A stretch of 44,152 nucleotides of DNA, taken from contig CALBXK010000185.1 in the NCBI GenBank assembly GCA_937890535.1, forward strand, positions 1 to 44,152, read 5' to 3'. Below are positions 27,306-34,851 of this stretch, piece by piece. The translations under genes were made by a program, and so were the position numbers. The notes under the pieces are model-generated. The model made no database searches. It had not been told where the DNA came from and saw only the letters and a program-made list of their open reading frames with translations. This DNA comes from an uncultured Spartobacteria bacterium. GTDB taxonomy: Bacteria; Verrucomicrobiota; Verrucomicrobiia; Chthoniobacterales; Terrimicrobiaceae. Each line of letters starts with the position of its first letter. Within the stretch, counting starts at the first letter, position 1.

Positions 27306-27979
27306 TGTGCTTCCTCCGAGGAACTAAGTCCCAAGCTCGCCACCATGGCCTTGACTGCTTTCAGTTGCTCCGGTGTTCCTGCCTGTCCCTCGGCATGATT
27401 GGCCAAGGTCCACGATGCCGACACAAGGGCGTTGTGCCTTGCGGTTTCCTCAGCGCCCGGTCCCTTCGGAAAGCACGTGTCGCCCTCTTCCAAGACTTCA
27501 CGAACGCTTTGCACGATCTTGTTGTCTCCGAGGTAAAGAAGTGTCCCGAGGGCGGAATAATAGCCTCCACTTGCTAGGGCGTGAAACTCCTTTCCAAATT
27601 TCTGCCAGTCTGCGCCGATCTGGATGGCGAGCCGTTGCGATTGCATATCGAGGGCAACTGATGCAGCTCTCAAAAAACAGCGAATCCCTTCCTTCATTTT
27701 GGAAACCGGGATTGTCTCCTCCTCGCCAGAGCGGAGCCGTTGAAGTTCAATTTCGCCCTTTTCGCAAATCTGACGTTGGCGTTGGATTTTGAGGTTTAAG
27801 AGGACTTCGGTTTGTCCGGTGGCCTCTGCGGCCTCCTTGGCGAGTTGCTGCGCCCTACGACGGGAACAGGCGAGCCGTTTCTGTATCTGCGAAACGTCCT
27901 CGCTCGGTTTCGGGCCAGGTTTATTTCGACGTTTGGCTTTGGTGGCATCTTGCTTTTTGGGTGGGGTGGGGTGGTGCAT
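27302..27979 (-). CDS. Terminase small subunit-like (Nu1-type-like) protein
   Basis: Basic N terminus with HTH-like segment, then LLNLKIQRQRQICEKGEIELQRLRSGEEETIPVSKMKEGIRCFLRAASVALDMQSQRLA, reminiscent of TerS proteins. Confidence 0.5.
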   Translation of the reverse strand: MHHPTPPKKQDATKAKRRNKPGPKPSEDVSQIQKRLACSRRRAQQLAKEAAEATGQTEVLLNLKIQRQRQICEKGEIELQRLRSGEEETIPVSKMKEGIRCFLRAASVALDMQSQRLAIQIGADWQKFGKEFHALASGGYYSALGTLLYLGDNKIVQSVREVLEEGDTCFPKGPGAEETARHNALVSASWTLANHAEGQAGTPEQLKAVKAMVASLGLSSSEEAQ

Positions 27980-27983
27980 AAAG

Positions 27984-28163
27984 TTAATTAATTGCGAAAT
28001 TGATTTTGTTTGTTGCGCGCGTGAGATTCAGCTGCTGTCGCTGGAACCTAACCTGTGAAAGGGTTTCTAGGACTCTCTTACCCCGGCGGGTGGTCTGGTC
28101 ACTAATGCGAGAACCTGCCCGCAATTGCGCGAGAATGGCTGTGGATTGGTTTTGTTTATTCAT
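27984..28163 (-). CDS. Small HTH-like protein (59 aa)
   Basis: MNKQNQSTAILAQLRAGSRISDQTTRRGKRVLETLSQVRFQRQQLNLTRATNKINFAIN; ATG overlaps the PriCT-2 gene stop. Confidence 0.5.
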   Translation of the reverse strand: MNKQNQSTAILAQLRAGSRISDQTTRRGKRVLETLSQVRFQRQQLNLTRATNKINFAIN

Positions 28164-28719
28164 TTGATGCTTTGCCTTGGTATGTTCCTTTGAACGCCTT
28201 GAGCAGGTGCGCGGCAAATACTGCTTCGGGATCGTCTGCACCTTTGATGTGTCCGTCTGCCTGCATCCGTCGCAACTCTCCAGCGATGCGCCTTGCCTCA
28301 TGCCTGTCTGTGTCTGGCATTGGGTGTGGCAGTGTTGGCTCCGCTGGTAGCCTGGACCGCAACCAGCTGGGCATAGGTGCGCGCTTGATGGCTGCAACCT
28401 CTTGTGATGTTAGCCCGACTGCCTTAGTGGGCTGTGCTTTCGCTTTAGCCCCGTTGCCCTTCCAGCCATGCGCCTTTGCAATGTGAGGGAGAGTGGCACC
28501 TGTTACTTGCATAAGCCTGCCCCGATATTTGTTCGCATATTCTCCCGCCCGCTGTTCAGGACTCCATGCGTTTAATATCTGGCAAGCGCGGTCGAGCGGA
28601 AGGATGGCAAAGACTGAAGAGCAGACCCGCAACCAAAGTTCATATTCTGGCCTTGGGGGAATGCATGAGAGCATATTTGCAATGTCTGATTCTGTGAAAG
28701 TGTGAGTAGCAGTGTTCAT
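28156..28719 (-). CDS. PriCT-2 (primase C-terminal 2)-like replication protein
   Basis: DIANMLSCIPPRPEYELWLRVCSSVFAILPLDRACQILNAWSPEQRAGEYANKYRGRLMQVTGATLPHIAKAHGW. Confidence 0.75.
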   Translation of the reverse strand: MNTATHTFTESDIANMLSCIPPRPEYELWLRVCSSVFAILPLDRACQILNAWSPEQRAGEYANKYRGRLMQVTGATLPHIAKAHGWKGNGAKAKAQPTKAVGLTSQEVAAIKRAPMPSWLRSRLPAEPTLPHPMPDTDRHEARRIAGELRRMQADGHIKGADDPEAVFAAHLLKAFKGTYQGKASNE

Positions 28720-28734
28720 GGTGTATTTCTGAGG

Positions 28735-28856
28735 AGGAGGGGTAGGGGGTAGGGGTAACCCTATATATAGGGGTTACCCCTTACCCCCTCTTCCCCTCCA
28801 AAGGGTAAAGGGGTAAAAGAGGGGTAATTTACCCCCTTACCCCCTTACCCCTTGTT
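28735..28856. repeat. GGGGTAA/TTACCCC repeat cluster, candidate replication origin
   Basis: Multiple ggggtaa and ttacccc units in both orientations around ggggtaaccctatatataggggttacccc, between the two replication genes. Confidence 0.6.
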
Positions 28857-30456
28857 GATATGTTCCGTCGTCATTTTTGCTGATGATTCCAAGACCCTTC
28901 ATGTCTCGATATCGGTTCCGGGCGGTATCACTTGAACACCCTTCCTCACTCGCAATCCGGGCCAGTAAGTCGGTATAGTTCGCTGGGGTTGTCAGGACTT
29001 TGGAGGCGAGGTCTTGCAAGGACGCCTTCTTCCCTGCCTCTTTGATGCGTGCCCGCTCTGCGGTTGGATCTCCACAAGTTACATGCATCCCTTGTGCGGT
29101 GTCGTACTTGAAGTTGTGGGCCTCAGATTGGGGCCAGTAACCATCCCGCAAGGGAGCGCCGTAGACAGAACTGATTTCATCCTTCCCTTTGGTGACGACG
29201 AGCGCCCCCTGCATCTTCCGGTGCAGTTGGGAACCATAGTGCCCCCGCGTTTTCCCGTATTCGGTGCCGGGGTTCTCATGCAGGACGATCACGACCAAAC
29301 AGTCATGCTGAATGGCAAACCGAAATTGACGGTCCACCAGTTCATTTGCCATCGCTTCATCGTTCAAGGTGGCGAGGAAGTCGGCCCCACCGTCGAAGAT
29401 CACGCATCGGATTTTTGATTCCTTTGCCACGGTCTCGGCGGCAGTTTCCACCAGTGCCCACCGTTCCGCCAAGGGGACAGCGAGAAGGGTGAATGAAGCT
29501 AAGTCTCCCGGCACCTCTGCCAATCCTGCCCGCTTTTGGACGGTTGTTTGCATGAGGCGGAAATGATTCTTCGGCCCTTGCTCGCAATCGAAATGCAGGA
29601 CAAAACCGTCGGCAGGTGGTGCGACAAATCCCAAGCAGTCGGAGCCGCTATCGGGATCTGAAATAAACGACGCCATGATTCCAGAAACGACGCCAGTCTT
29701 TCCGCTCTTCATTTGGCCTTGAATGACGACAAGGTTGCCCCTCTCGCCTATGACGTCGCCACGGTCATTTGTGAGCACTGGCGGCTCTTCTGGTGGCGGG
29801 GACGCAAGCCCTTTGAAAAGCGCGGCTCCCACCATCTCTTGCCTCCGGGCCATCATCGCCTCCTCGTCTGTGAGAGGTTGCCAGTTGGCGACGTCTAACG
29901 GGACAGCATCAAGGTTTAGGTGGGCATCGGGGTCATGGGACACAAAGCAGAGTCGGGAAACGTCTTTGCCTGATTGGTCCAAGGTAAGCCCATGTACATC
30001 TTTGAAGTATCGTTCCGCCGCCTTGAATGCCTCCAAGTGTCCGGTGCCATCTCCAGCGATAGGGGCGCGGATCGCGGCCTTTACGCCTTTCCCGGACGGA
30101 CTGAGGAAAGCAAGGATGACATGGGGGTCGGAGACCAATTTGCCAATTACCTCTTGAACCTGCCCCTCTGGCAGTTTGTCGATATCCACGGTGAGCACCC
30201 CTGAATGCTCCTCCAGCGACTCTGAATCCCGCTTCGAGAAGGTGCCCGACATCGTGACGGCGGGTAGAGTGCGTTTGAGTTTGTCGAAATCCGCTTTTCG
30301 TCCGGCTGCCAGGCACTCTTGAGCCTGTCGCACCTTGTCTATGATCTCGGGCCTTGGGGAGCGGATAGCGCCCACGAATTGAGAGATGGTGATGGTCTTC
30401 CCGCAAGCTGGATCTGTCACCTTGGGGAACGTACTGATTTGGGGGTCTGTGCTCAC
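28837..30456 (-). CDS. Primase/helicase-like replication protein (BT4734/VirE_N-like N terminus plus RecA-like AAA_25 ATPase)
   Basis: LEEHSGVLTVDIDKLPEGQVQEVIGKLVSDPHVILAFLSPSGKGVKAAIRA; GNLVVIQGQMKSGKTGVVSGIMASF Walker A; IRCVIFDGGADF Walker B-like. GTG start. Confidence 0.8.
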   Translation of the reverse strand: MSTDPQISTFPKVTDPACGKTITISQFVGAIRSPRPEIIDKVRQAQECLAAGRKADFDKLKRTLPAVTMSGTFSKRDSESLEEHSGVLTVDIDKLPEGQVQEVIGKLVSDPHVILAFLSPSGKGVKAAIRAPIAGDGTGHLEAFKAAERYFKDVHGLTLDQSGKDVSRLCFVSHDPDAHLNLDAVPLDVANWQPLTDEEAMMARRQEMVGAALFKGLASPPPEEPPVLTNDRGDVIGERGNLVVIQGQMKSGKTGVVSGIMASFISDPDSGSDCLGFVAPPADGFVLHFDCEQGPKNHFRLMQTTVQKRAGLAEVPGDLASFTLLAVPLAERWALVETAAETVAKESKIRCVIFDGGADFLATLNDEAMANELVDRQFRFAIQHDCLVVIVLHENPGTEYGKTRGHYGSQLHRKMQGALVVTKGKDEISSVYGAPLRDGYWPQSEAHNFKYDTAQGMHVTCGDPTAERARIKEAGKKASLQDLASKVLTTPANYTDLLARIASEEGCSSDTARNRYRDMKGLGIISKNDDGTYQQGVRG

Positions 30457-30629
30457 AGTTTCCCCTTTCTCAATGCATCGGCATCGGCTTGGCGGACCCG
30501 CTCGGCAAAGTCGCTGGCCTTGACATGCCCTGTTAATTGAGAGGTTCTCTCGAAACTTGTATCAGAGTTGTGGGCGCATTCTTTGCCGGGTGCGCCCGCT
30601 CTGTTTTTAGGCGGGGAGAGGTCTTTCAT
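30453..30629 (-). CDS. Small island protein (58 aa)
   Basis: Manual translation MKDLSPPKNRAGAPGKECAHNSDTSFERTSQLTGHVKASDFAERVRQADADALRKGKL*; overlaps both neighbours by 4 bp. Below ORF-track cutoff. Confidence 0.55.
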   Translation of the reverse strand: MKDLSPPKNRAGAPGKECAHNSDTSFERTSQLTGHVKASDFAERVRQADADALRKGKL

Positions 30630-30943
30630 TGGAGAACCTCCTGCAAGGATGCTGTGCGAAGCTTTTCAAGGGCGCTGAAAACCTCGGACTTCCGAAAAAG
30701 GCGATGTTTGCCGATTTTGAAAGACGGGATGAGTCCTTGCTGTGCGTATTGGTGAAAAGACCGAACCGGGATATTCACGATTGCTGCCATTTGTGGCGCA
30801 TGATGAAGTTCCGGCTCTGGCATTGGGGGGGGGATCTTCTTTGTCCGTTCCTTCTTTGCCGTTTCCGGCGTTTCGTTTAGTTCCGGCTCAATTGCCGATG
30901 GGGTAGCGTTAATTGCGGTCATACGCTGTTGGGGCAGTGTCAA
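30626..30943 (-). CDS. Excisionase/AlpA-like HTH protein
   Basis: HHAPQMAAIVNIPVRSFHQYAQQGLIPSFKIGKHRLFRKSEVFSALEKLR resembles HTH_17 excisionase. Confidence 0.75.
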   Translation of the reverse strand: MTLPQQRMTAINATPSAIEPELNETPETAKKERTKKIPPPMPEPELHHAPQMAAIVNIPVRSFHQYAQQGLIPSFKIGKHRLFRKSEVFSALEKLRTASLQEVLQ

Positions 30944-30972
30944 CTTGACGAATCTGATGCAGTTGTTTACGT

Positions 30973-31497
30973 TTGACGTTTATGAAGCTGCTTTCCCTTG
31001 GTGATATTTCAAAACTGACTGGATACAGTCGGGCCTCGATTCACAATTACGCGGTGGCGGATAGGATTCCCGGTGATCCCGTCACCCGACCGCCGGGCAA
31101 GCAATTCCGCTATGCCGATACGGAAAAACTTCGTGACTGGTGTAGTCTTCGAAAAGAAATTAGGGTATCAGCCCTGCCACGGAAAGGGGCGTCGGGTTCT
31201 CATTCTGCCAGAGTTCTCAGAACCTACAAAAAGGGAATGGACATCTTGAACGGAGATGATTTTGACCCTGACGACCTAAAGTTGGCCGGATGCATTCTTG
31301 ACGCAGCGGCCCCCCTTCTTTTCGAATTTCAGGACGGGCCTTCCCCGGTGGCGCGCGGGGTTTTGGCGGCGTTATCGCATCACCTCTTACTCAATAGAGC
31401 AATCAAGCGGGATGAGGAAGCGGCGATGAAAATCATTGATGCCTTCTATTCGGTTCAGCAGGGGATTGCGCACAAACTCAAGCACTCAGAGGTCTAA
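30973..31497 (+). CDS. MerR-like HTH regulator, divergent from replication operon
   Basis: MKLLSLGDISKLTGYSRASIHNYAVADRIPGDPVTRPPGKQFRYADTEKLRDW. Confidence 0.7.
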   Translation: MTFMKLLSLGDISKLTGYSRASIHNYAVADRIPGDPVTRPPGKQFRYADTEKLRDWCSLRKEIRVSALPRKGASGSHSARVLRTYKKGMDILNGDDFDPDDLKLAGCILDAAAPLLFEFQDGPSPVARGVLAALSHHLLLNRAIKRDEEAAMKIIDAFYSVQQGIAHKLKHSEV

Positions 31498-32719
31498 TTG
31501 AAAACCATTCCTCGGCCTGCGCTGGCGCCACAAGCGCGCGGTAGTTCTCCGTGATTATGCGCGGGCTGTTTCCTGCCTCCATTGCCACTTGCGCGACGTT
31601 TTGAACGGCGGCAACCCGGTAGGACACAAAAGAGTGTCGAAGTCCATTTCTCACGAATAGTAGGTCGGGGTTCGTCATTGCAGCTTTTGAGGCACGGAGC
31701 AAAACGGAATCATGGGAATATTGAGGGACAACCGGGCCGGATGATTTCGCGATGTTGGCCAACCATTCTTTCAGAGCGGGGACAATAGGGACGATGCGCC
31801 GGGCGGCTGTCTTGGCGATCCTCGCGCCAATGATGATGTGGCCAGTCGAAAGATTTACGTCTTTCCAATCTAGGCGATGAATTTCCGCCGTTCTCAGTCC
31901 GGCAAACCCTCCAATGGCCACAAGTGGCAAAAACTCTGGTGAGGTCGCTTCGAGGAGGGTGCGGAATTGCTGCGGTGTATATATTCCAATCTCGCCGCCG
32001 GGTTCGGTGGCGGTTTTCACCTTCTCGGCCTCGGTGCGGGCACCCTCTGGCAAGTATCCCTTGTCTTTCGCAAATGCGAAAACGGTTCGGAGCATGGCGC
32101 AATAATTGTTTCGAGTGCGTCCTTTCACTTTAATTGACGTGAGCCAGGCAGAAATATCGGCAGCCTTGATTGATTCAACAGGTGTCTTGAATGCCTTTCT
32201 TGGTCGGGAGAGGCGACTTGAACAGTCCTCAATATATCGGGCGGAACGTCCAAGGGATTCGATTTCTTCCAAAAACTCAGAGACGACGCGAGGGAAGGGC
32301 ACGTTCCTTTCTCCTTTTTGGTTTGCGAGGAAGTCGACGTAATGTTGCACGGCGATGACGATAGAGCCCCGGCCATCCAATATTTTTTGGGCCTCGGCAT
32401 ATTCTCGGGCCACTGTTGAGAGAGGAACCCCGACACCTTTTAGAACTTCCACGGCATCGGCCACCACTGCGGTTTGCCTGGGGGTGAGGGTGCCAACGTG
32501 GGCGGCTCCACTGGTGAGAGTCTTAATCTTCGCCTTGGCTGTCTTGCGGGCCTCCTCAATCGTTGAAGCCCTTTCCCTGATGCGCTTCCCGTCAGCGTAA
32601 TAGGCGAGCATATAACCCGACTTTCCGAAAGCGTTTGCTCGATAGATTGGGATTTTAACGCCGTTGGATTCGACTACCTCAACCGGGCCTCTTTTTGTGC
32701 TTTGGGATGGCTTTTTCAT
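31478..32719 (-). CDS. Tyrosine recombinase / phage integrase
   Basis: FAGLRTAEIHRLDWKDVNLSTGHIII...LRHSFVSYRVA...ENYRALV; R, HxxR, Y catalytic pattern; adjacent to attR. Start at ATG 32719 (track uses TTG 32725). Confidence 0.93.
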   Translation of the reverse strand: MKKPSQSTKRGPVEVVESNGVKIPIYRANAFGKSGYMLAYYADGKRIRERASTIEEARKTAKAKIKTLTSGAAHVGTLTPRQTAVVADAVEVLKGVGVPLSTVAREYAEAQKILDGRGSIVIAVQHYVDFLANQKGERNVPFPRVVSEFLEEIESLGRSARYIEDCSSRLSRPRKAFKTPVESIKAADISAWLTSIKVKGRTRNNYCAMLRTVFAFAKDKGYLPEGARTEAEKVKTATEPGGEIGIYTPQQFRTLLEATSPEFLPLVAIGGFAGLRTAEIHRLDWKDVNLSTGHIIIGARIAKTAARRIVPIVPALKEWLANIAKSSGPVVPQYSHDSVLLRASKAAMTNPDLLFVRNGLRHSFVSYRVAAVQNVAQVAMEAGNSPRIITENYRALVAPAQAEEWFSIRPLSA

Positions 32720-32726
32720 GGCCAAC

Positions 32727-32747
32727 TTGTCACAGAATTGTCACAGA
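32727..32747 (+). promoter_or_regulatory. Candidate integrase arm-type sites, right end
   Basis: ttgtcacaga a ttgtcacaga, 11-bp repeat period, same core and orientation as left end; immediately upstream of int. Confidence 0.6.
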
Positions 32748-32778
32748 GAGTCAATTCTAGAGTTCTTCCTAGGTAAAT

Positions 32779-32815
32779 TGCACGGGTTCGAATCCCGTAG
32801 GCACTGCCAGATTTT
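32779..32815 (+). repeat. attR: 37-bp partial tRNA-Glu repeat
   Basis: tgcacgggttcgaatcccgtaggcactgccagatttt. Confidence 0.96.
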
Positions 32816-32890
32816 CGAAGTCAAAAATGGCTTGGAACACCGGTAAATTCGGCTCTCACCAATTTTGTTTCATCGCAGCCGCAGCGTCGG

Positions 32891-33733
32891 TCAACCTTTG
32901 ACGCCTCCGAGTTGGATGCCGGAGATGAGTTGCTTTTGCATGACGACGAAAAGGATGATCAGCGGAATGACGTTCATCACCGTGGCCGCCATGATGAGCT
33001 CGGTTTGTTGGCCATACTGGCCCTGGAAGCTCAGGAGTCCAATCGGAATGGTGCGCATGGCGTCGTCCTTGACCATGACCAACGGCCAGAAAAAGGATTG
33101 AAAATTCCCCAGAAAAGTGAAAATCGACAGAGCAATGATTCCGGGTTTGGCCATGGGGAGGATGACATCGAGAAAAATTTGCAGGTGGTTGGCACCATCG
33201 ATATCGGCGGCTTCATCATAACTGCGGGGAATGCCGAGCATGAACTGCCGCAGGAGAAAGGTGCCGAAAGCAGAGAAGGCGGCGGGAATGATGAGCCCTT
33301 GGTAGGTGTTGATGAAATCGAGGCCGACCATGATTTGATAATTGGGCAACATCGTCACCATGCCGGGGATCATCATGGTGCCGAGGTAGAGGAGAAAAAC
33401 CTTGTCGCGTCCCGGCCACTGCAAACGGGCAAAGGCATAGGCCGCCATCGAACTGGTCAAAACCTGGAGAACGGTGACCCAGGCGGCGACGAAGATGCTG
33501 TTGAAGTACCATTTTGGGAAGTTGAGATCGAGAAACTTGCCGGTATAGGGATCCGGGCTCTGCCGCAGGACGATGGCATAGTTTTCCAGTTGAGGGTTGC
33601 GTGGTACGAGGCTGAGTTCCTCGACTTCATGGTGGGGTTTGATGCTGGTCCCCAACATCCAGAGGAACGGAACCGTCATGCCGATCGCAATCAGGATCAG
33701 GCCGACGTGTTTCAAGAGGGTGCGGATTTCCAT
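32891..33733 (-). CDS. Carbohydrate ABC transporter permease (MalG-like)
   Basis: VPFLWMLGTSIKPHHEV...EAADIDGANHLQIFLDVILPMAKPGIIALSIFTFLG. Confidence 0.93.
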   Translation of the reverse strand: MEIRTLLKHVGLILIAIGMTVPFLWMLGTSIKPHHEVEELSLVPRNPQLENYAIVLRQSPDPYTGKFLDLNFPKWYFNSIFVAAWVTVLQVLTSSMAAYAFARLQWPGRDKVFLLYLGTMMIPGMVTMLPNYQIMVGLDFINTYQGLIIPAAFSAFGTFLLRQFMLGIPRSYDEAADIDGANHLQIFLDVILPMAKPGIIALSIFTFLGNFQSFFWPLVMVKDDAMRTIPIGLLSFQGQYGQQTELIMAATVMNVIPLIILFVVMQKQLISGIQLGGVKG

Positions 33734-33738
33734 AAAAA

Positions 33739-34851
33739 TTATTCCGCTTCGGCGCTGTTTCCGTACCGCCAATTGATGAGGGTGATTCCCATGATGATGA
33801 TGAAGAGCACCCAGGAGACGGCGGCTCCATAGCCGAGATCGAGACGCTCAAACCCCTGAGTGTAGATGTAGTAGCTCAGGGTGGTCGTGGTGCCGGCCGG
33901 ACCGCCCTCCGTCATGAGGCGAGCCTGTTCGAATCCTCCCTGGAGACCGCCAATCAGCCCCATGACCACAATAAAGAACGTCGTGGGTGCGAGCTGCGGA
34001 AAGGTGATGAAGCGAAAGCGTTGCCAACCGCTGGCCCCATCAATATCCGAGGCCTCATAGAGTTCGGGGGAGATGTTGGAGATTCCAGCAAGGTAGAGAA
34101 TCATATTGTTCCCGCCGACTGCGGCCCAGACGCCCATCATGATCATGGCCTCCCGGGCTCCGAGTCCGAAGCCGCCGTTATTAAAATGTTCAGGCAGGGG
34201 GAGAAAGCCCAGGAGGGATTTTGTACTGGTCAGCCAGCCAGGAGGGTCAATCTGCCATCCGAAGAGATCGCCGAAGGCGACGAGGGTCTGGTTGATGAGA
34301 CCGAAGTTGGGATTATAGAGCTGCATCCAGAGAAGAATGGTTCCGGCTCCTGCGGTGAAACATGGCAGATAGTAGAATGTTCGGTATCCGATGGATCCGA
34401 AGTAGATGCCCGTCGAGGAAATGAGACCCAAGGCAAAGATGAGGAAGGCGGCGCTGTGAGAGCCGATGAAGAATAAGAATCCGGCAATGCAGAGGGTGAG
34501 GGCGGCCGCGACGAGGGAGAGCCGGAGAGTGCCCTGAGGTCCCCTGAGTTTTAGTTTTTGATTGAGCAAGACGGCCAGGGCGAGCGATCCCGCGATGCTG
34601 ATGGGCATTCCAATCAGGAGATAGAGAGTATTATAGAAGTAAAAATAGAAATTCGGATCTTGGAAGAGATCGACATAGTTTTGCAGTCCGATGAATTTGA
34701 GGGGAACCGAGGGTCGCAGGCTCCAGGTGGTAAAGCTCCCGATCAGGCTGATGACGATGGGGCCAAGAGTGAAAACGAGGAATCCCAGGAGATTGGGACC
34801 GAGAAAGAGCAGGGCAATCAGGGCGTTGCGGCGAAGAGGGGACGCGCTCAT
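33739..34851 (-). CDS. Carbohydrate ABC transporter permease (MalF-like)
   Basis: LYEASDIDGASGWQRFRFITFPQLAPTTFFIVVMGLIGG. Confidence 0.92.
   Translation of the reverse strand: MSASPLRRNALIALLFLGPNLLGFLVFTLGPIVISLIGSFTTWSLRPSVPLKFIGLQNYVDLFQDPNFYFYFYNTLYLLIGMPISIAGSLALAVLLNQKLKLRGPQGTLRLSLVAAALTLCIAGFLFFIGSHSAAFLIFALGLISSTGIYFGSIGYRTFYYLPCFTAGAGTILLWMQLYNPNFGLINQTLVAFGDLFGWQIDPPGWLTSTKSLLGFLPLPEHFNNGGFGLGAREAMIMMGVWAAVGGNNMILYLAGISNISPELYEASDIDGASGWQRFRFITFPQLAPTTFFIVVMGLIGGLQGGFEQARLMTEGGPAGTTTTLSYYIYTQGFERLDLGYGAAVSWVLFIIIMGITLINWRYGNSAEAE

Larger units (their letters stand above)
24506..32815. mobile_element. Integrative element in tRNA-Glu, satellite-like (no recognisable capsid/tail/conjugation genes)
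   Basis: Perfect 37-bp att repeats, tyrosine integrase, excisionase-like protein, replication genes, TerS-like gene, tandem TTGTCACA motifs near both ends. Confidence 0.92.

Noticed and set aside
28735-28856. CRISPR-like or telomere-like array
   Set aside because: Units are short, inverted as well as direct, and lack spacers; integrated position in a chromosome with tRNA att sites does not suggest a telomere. An origin-like explanation fits better.
24543-32778. Known anti-phage defence system as cargo of the island
   Set aside because: No restriction-modification, Cas, CBASS, retron, Abi or similar signatures recognised in any island ORF; cargo function remains unknown.
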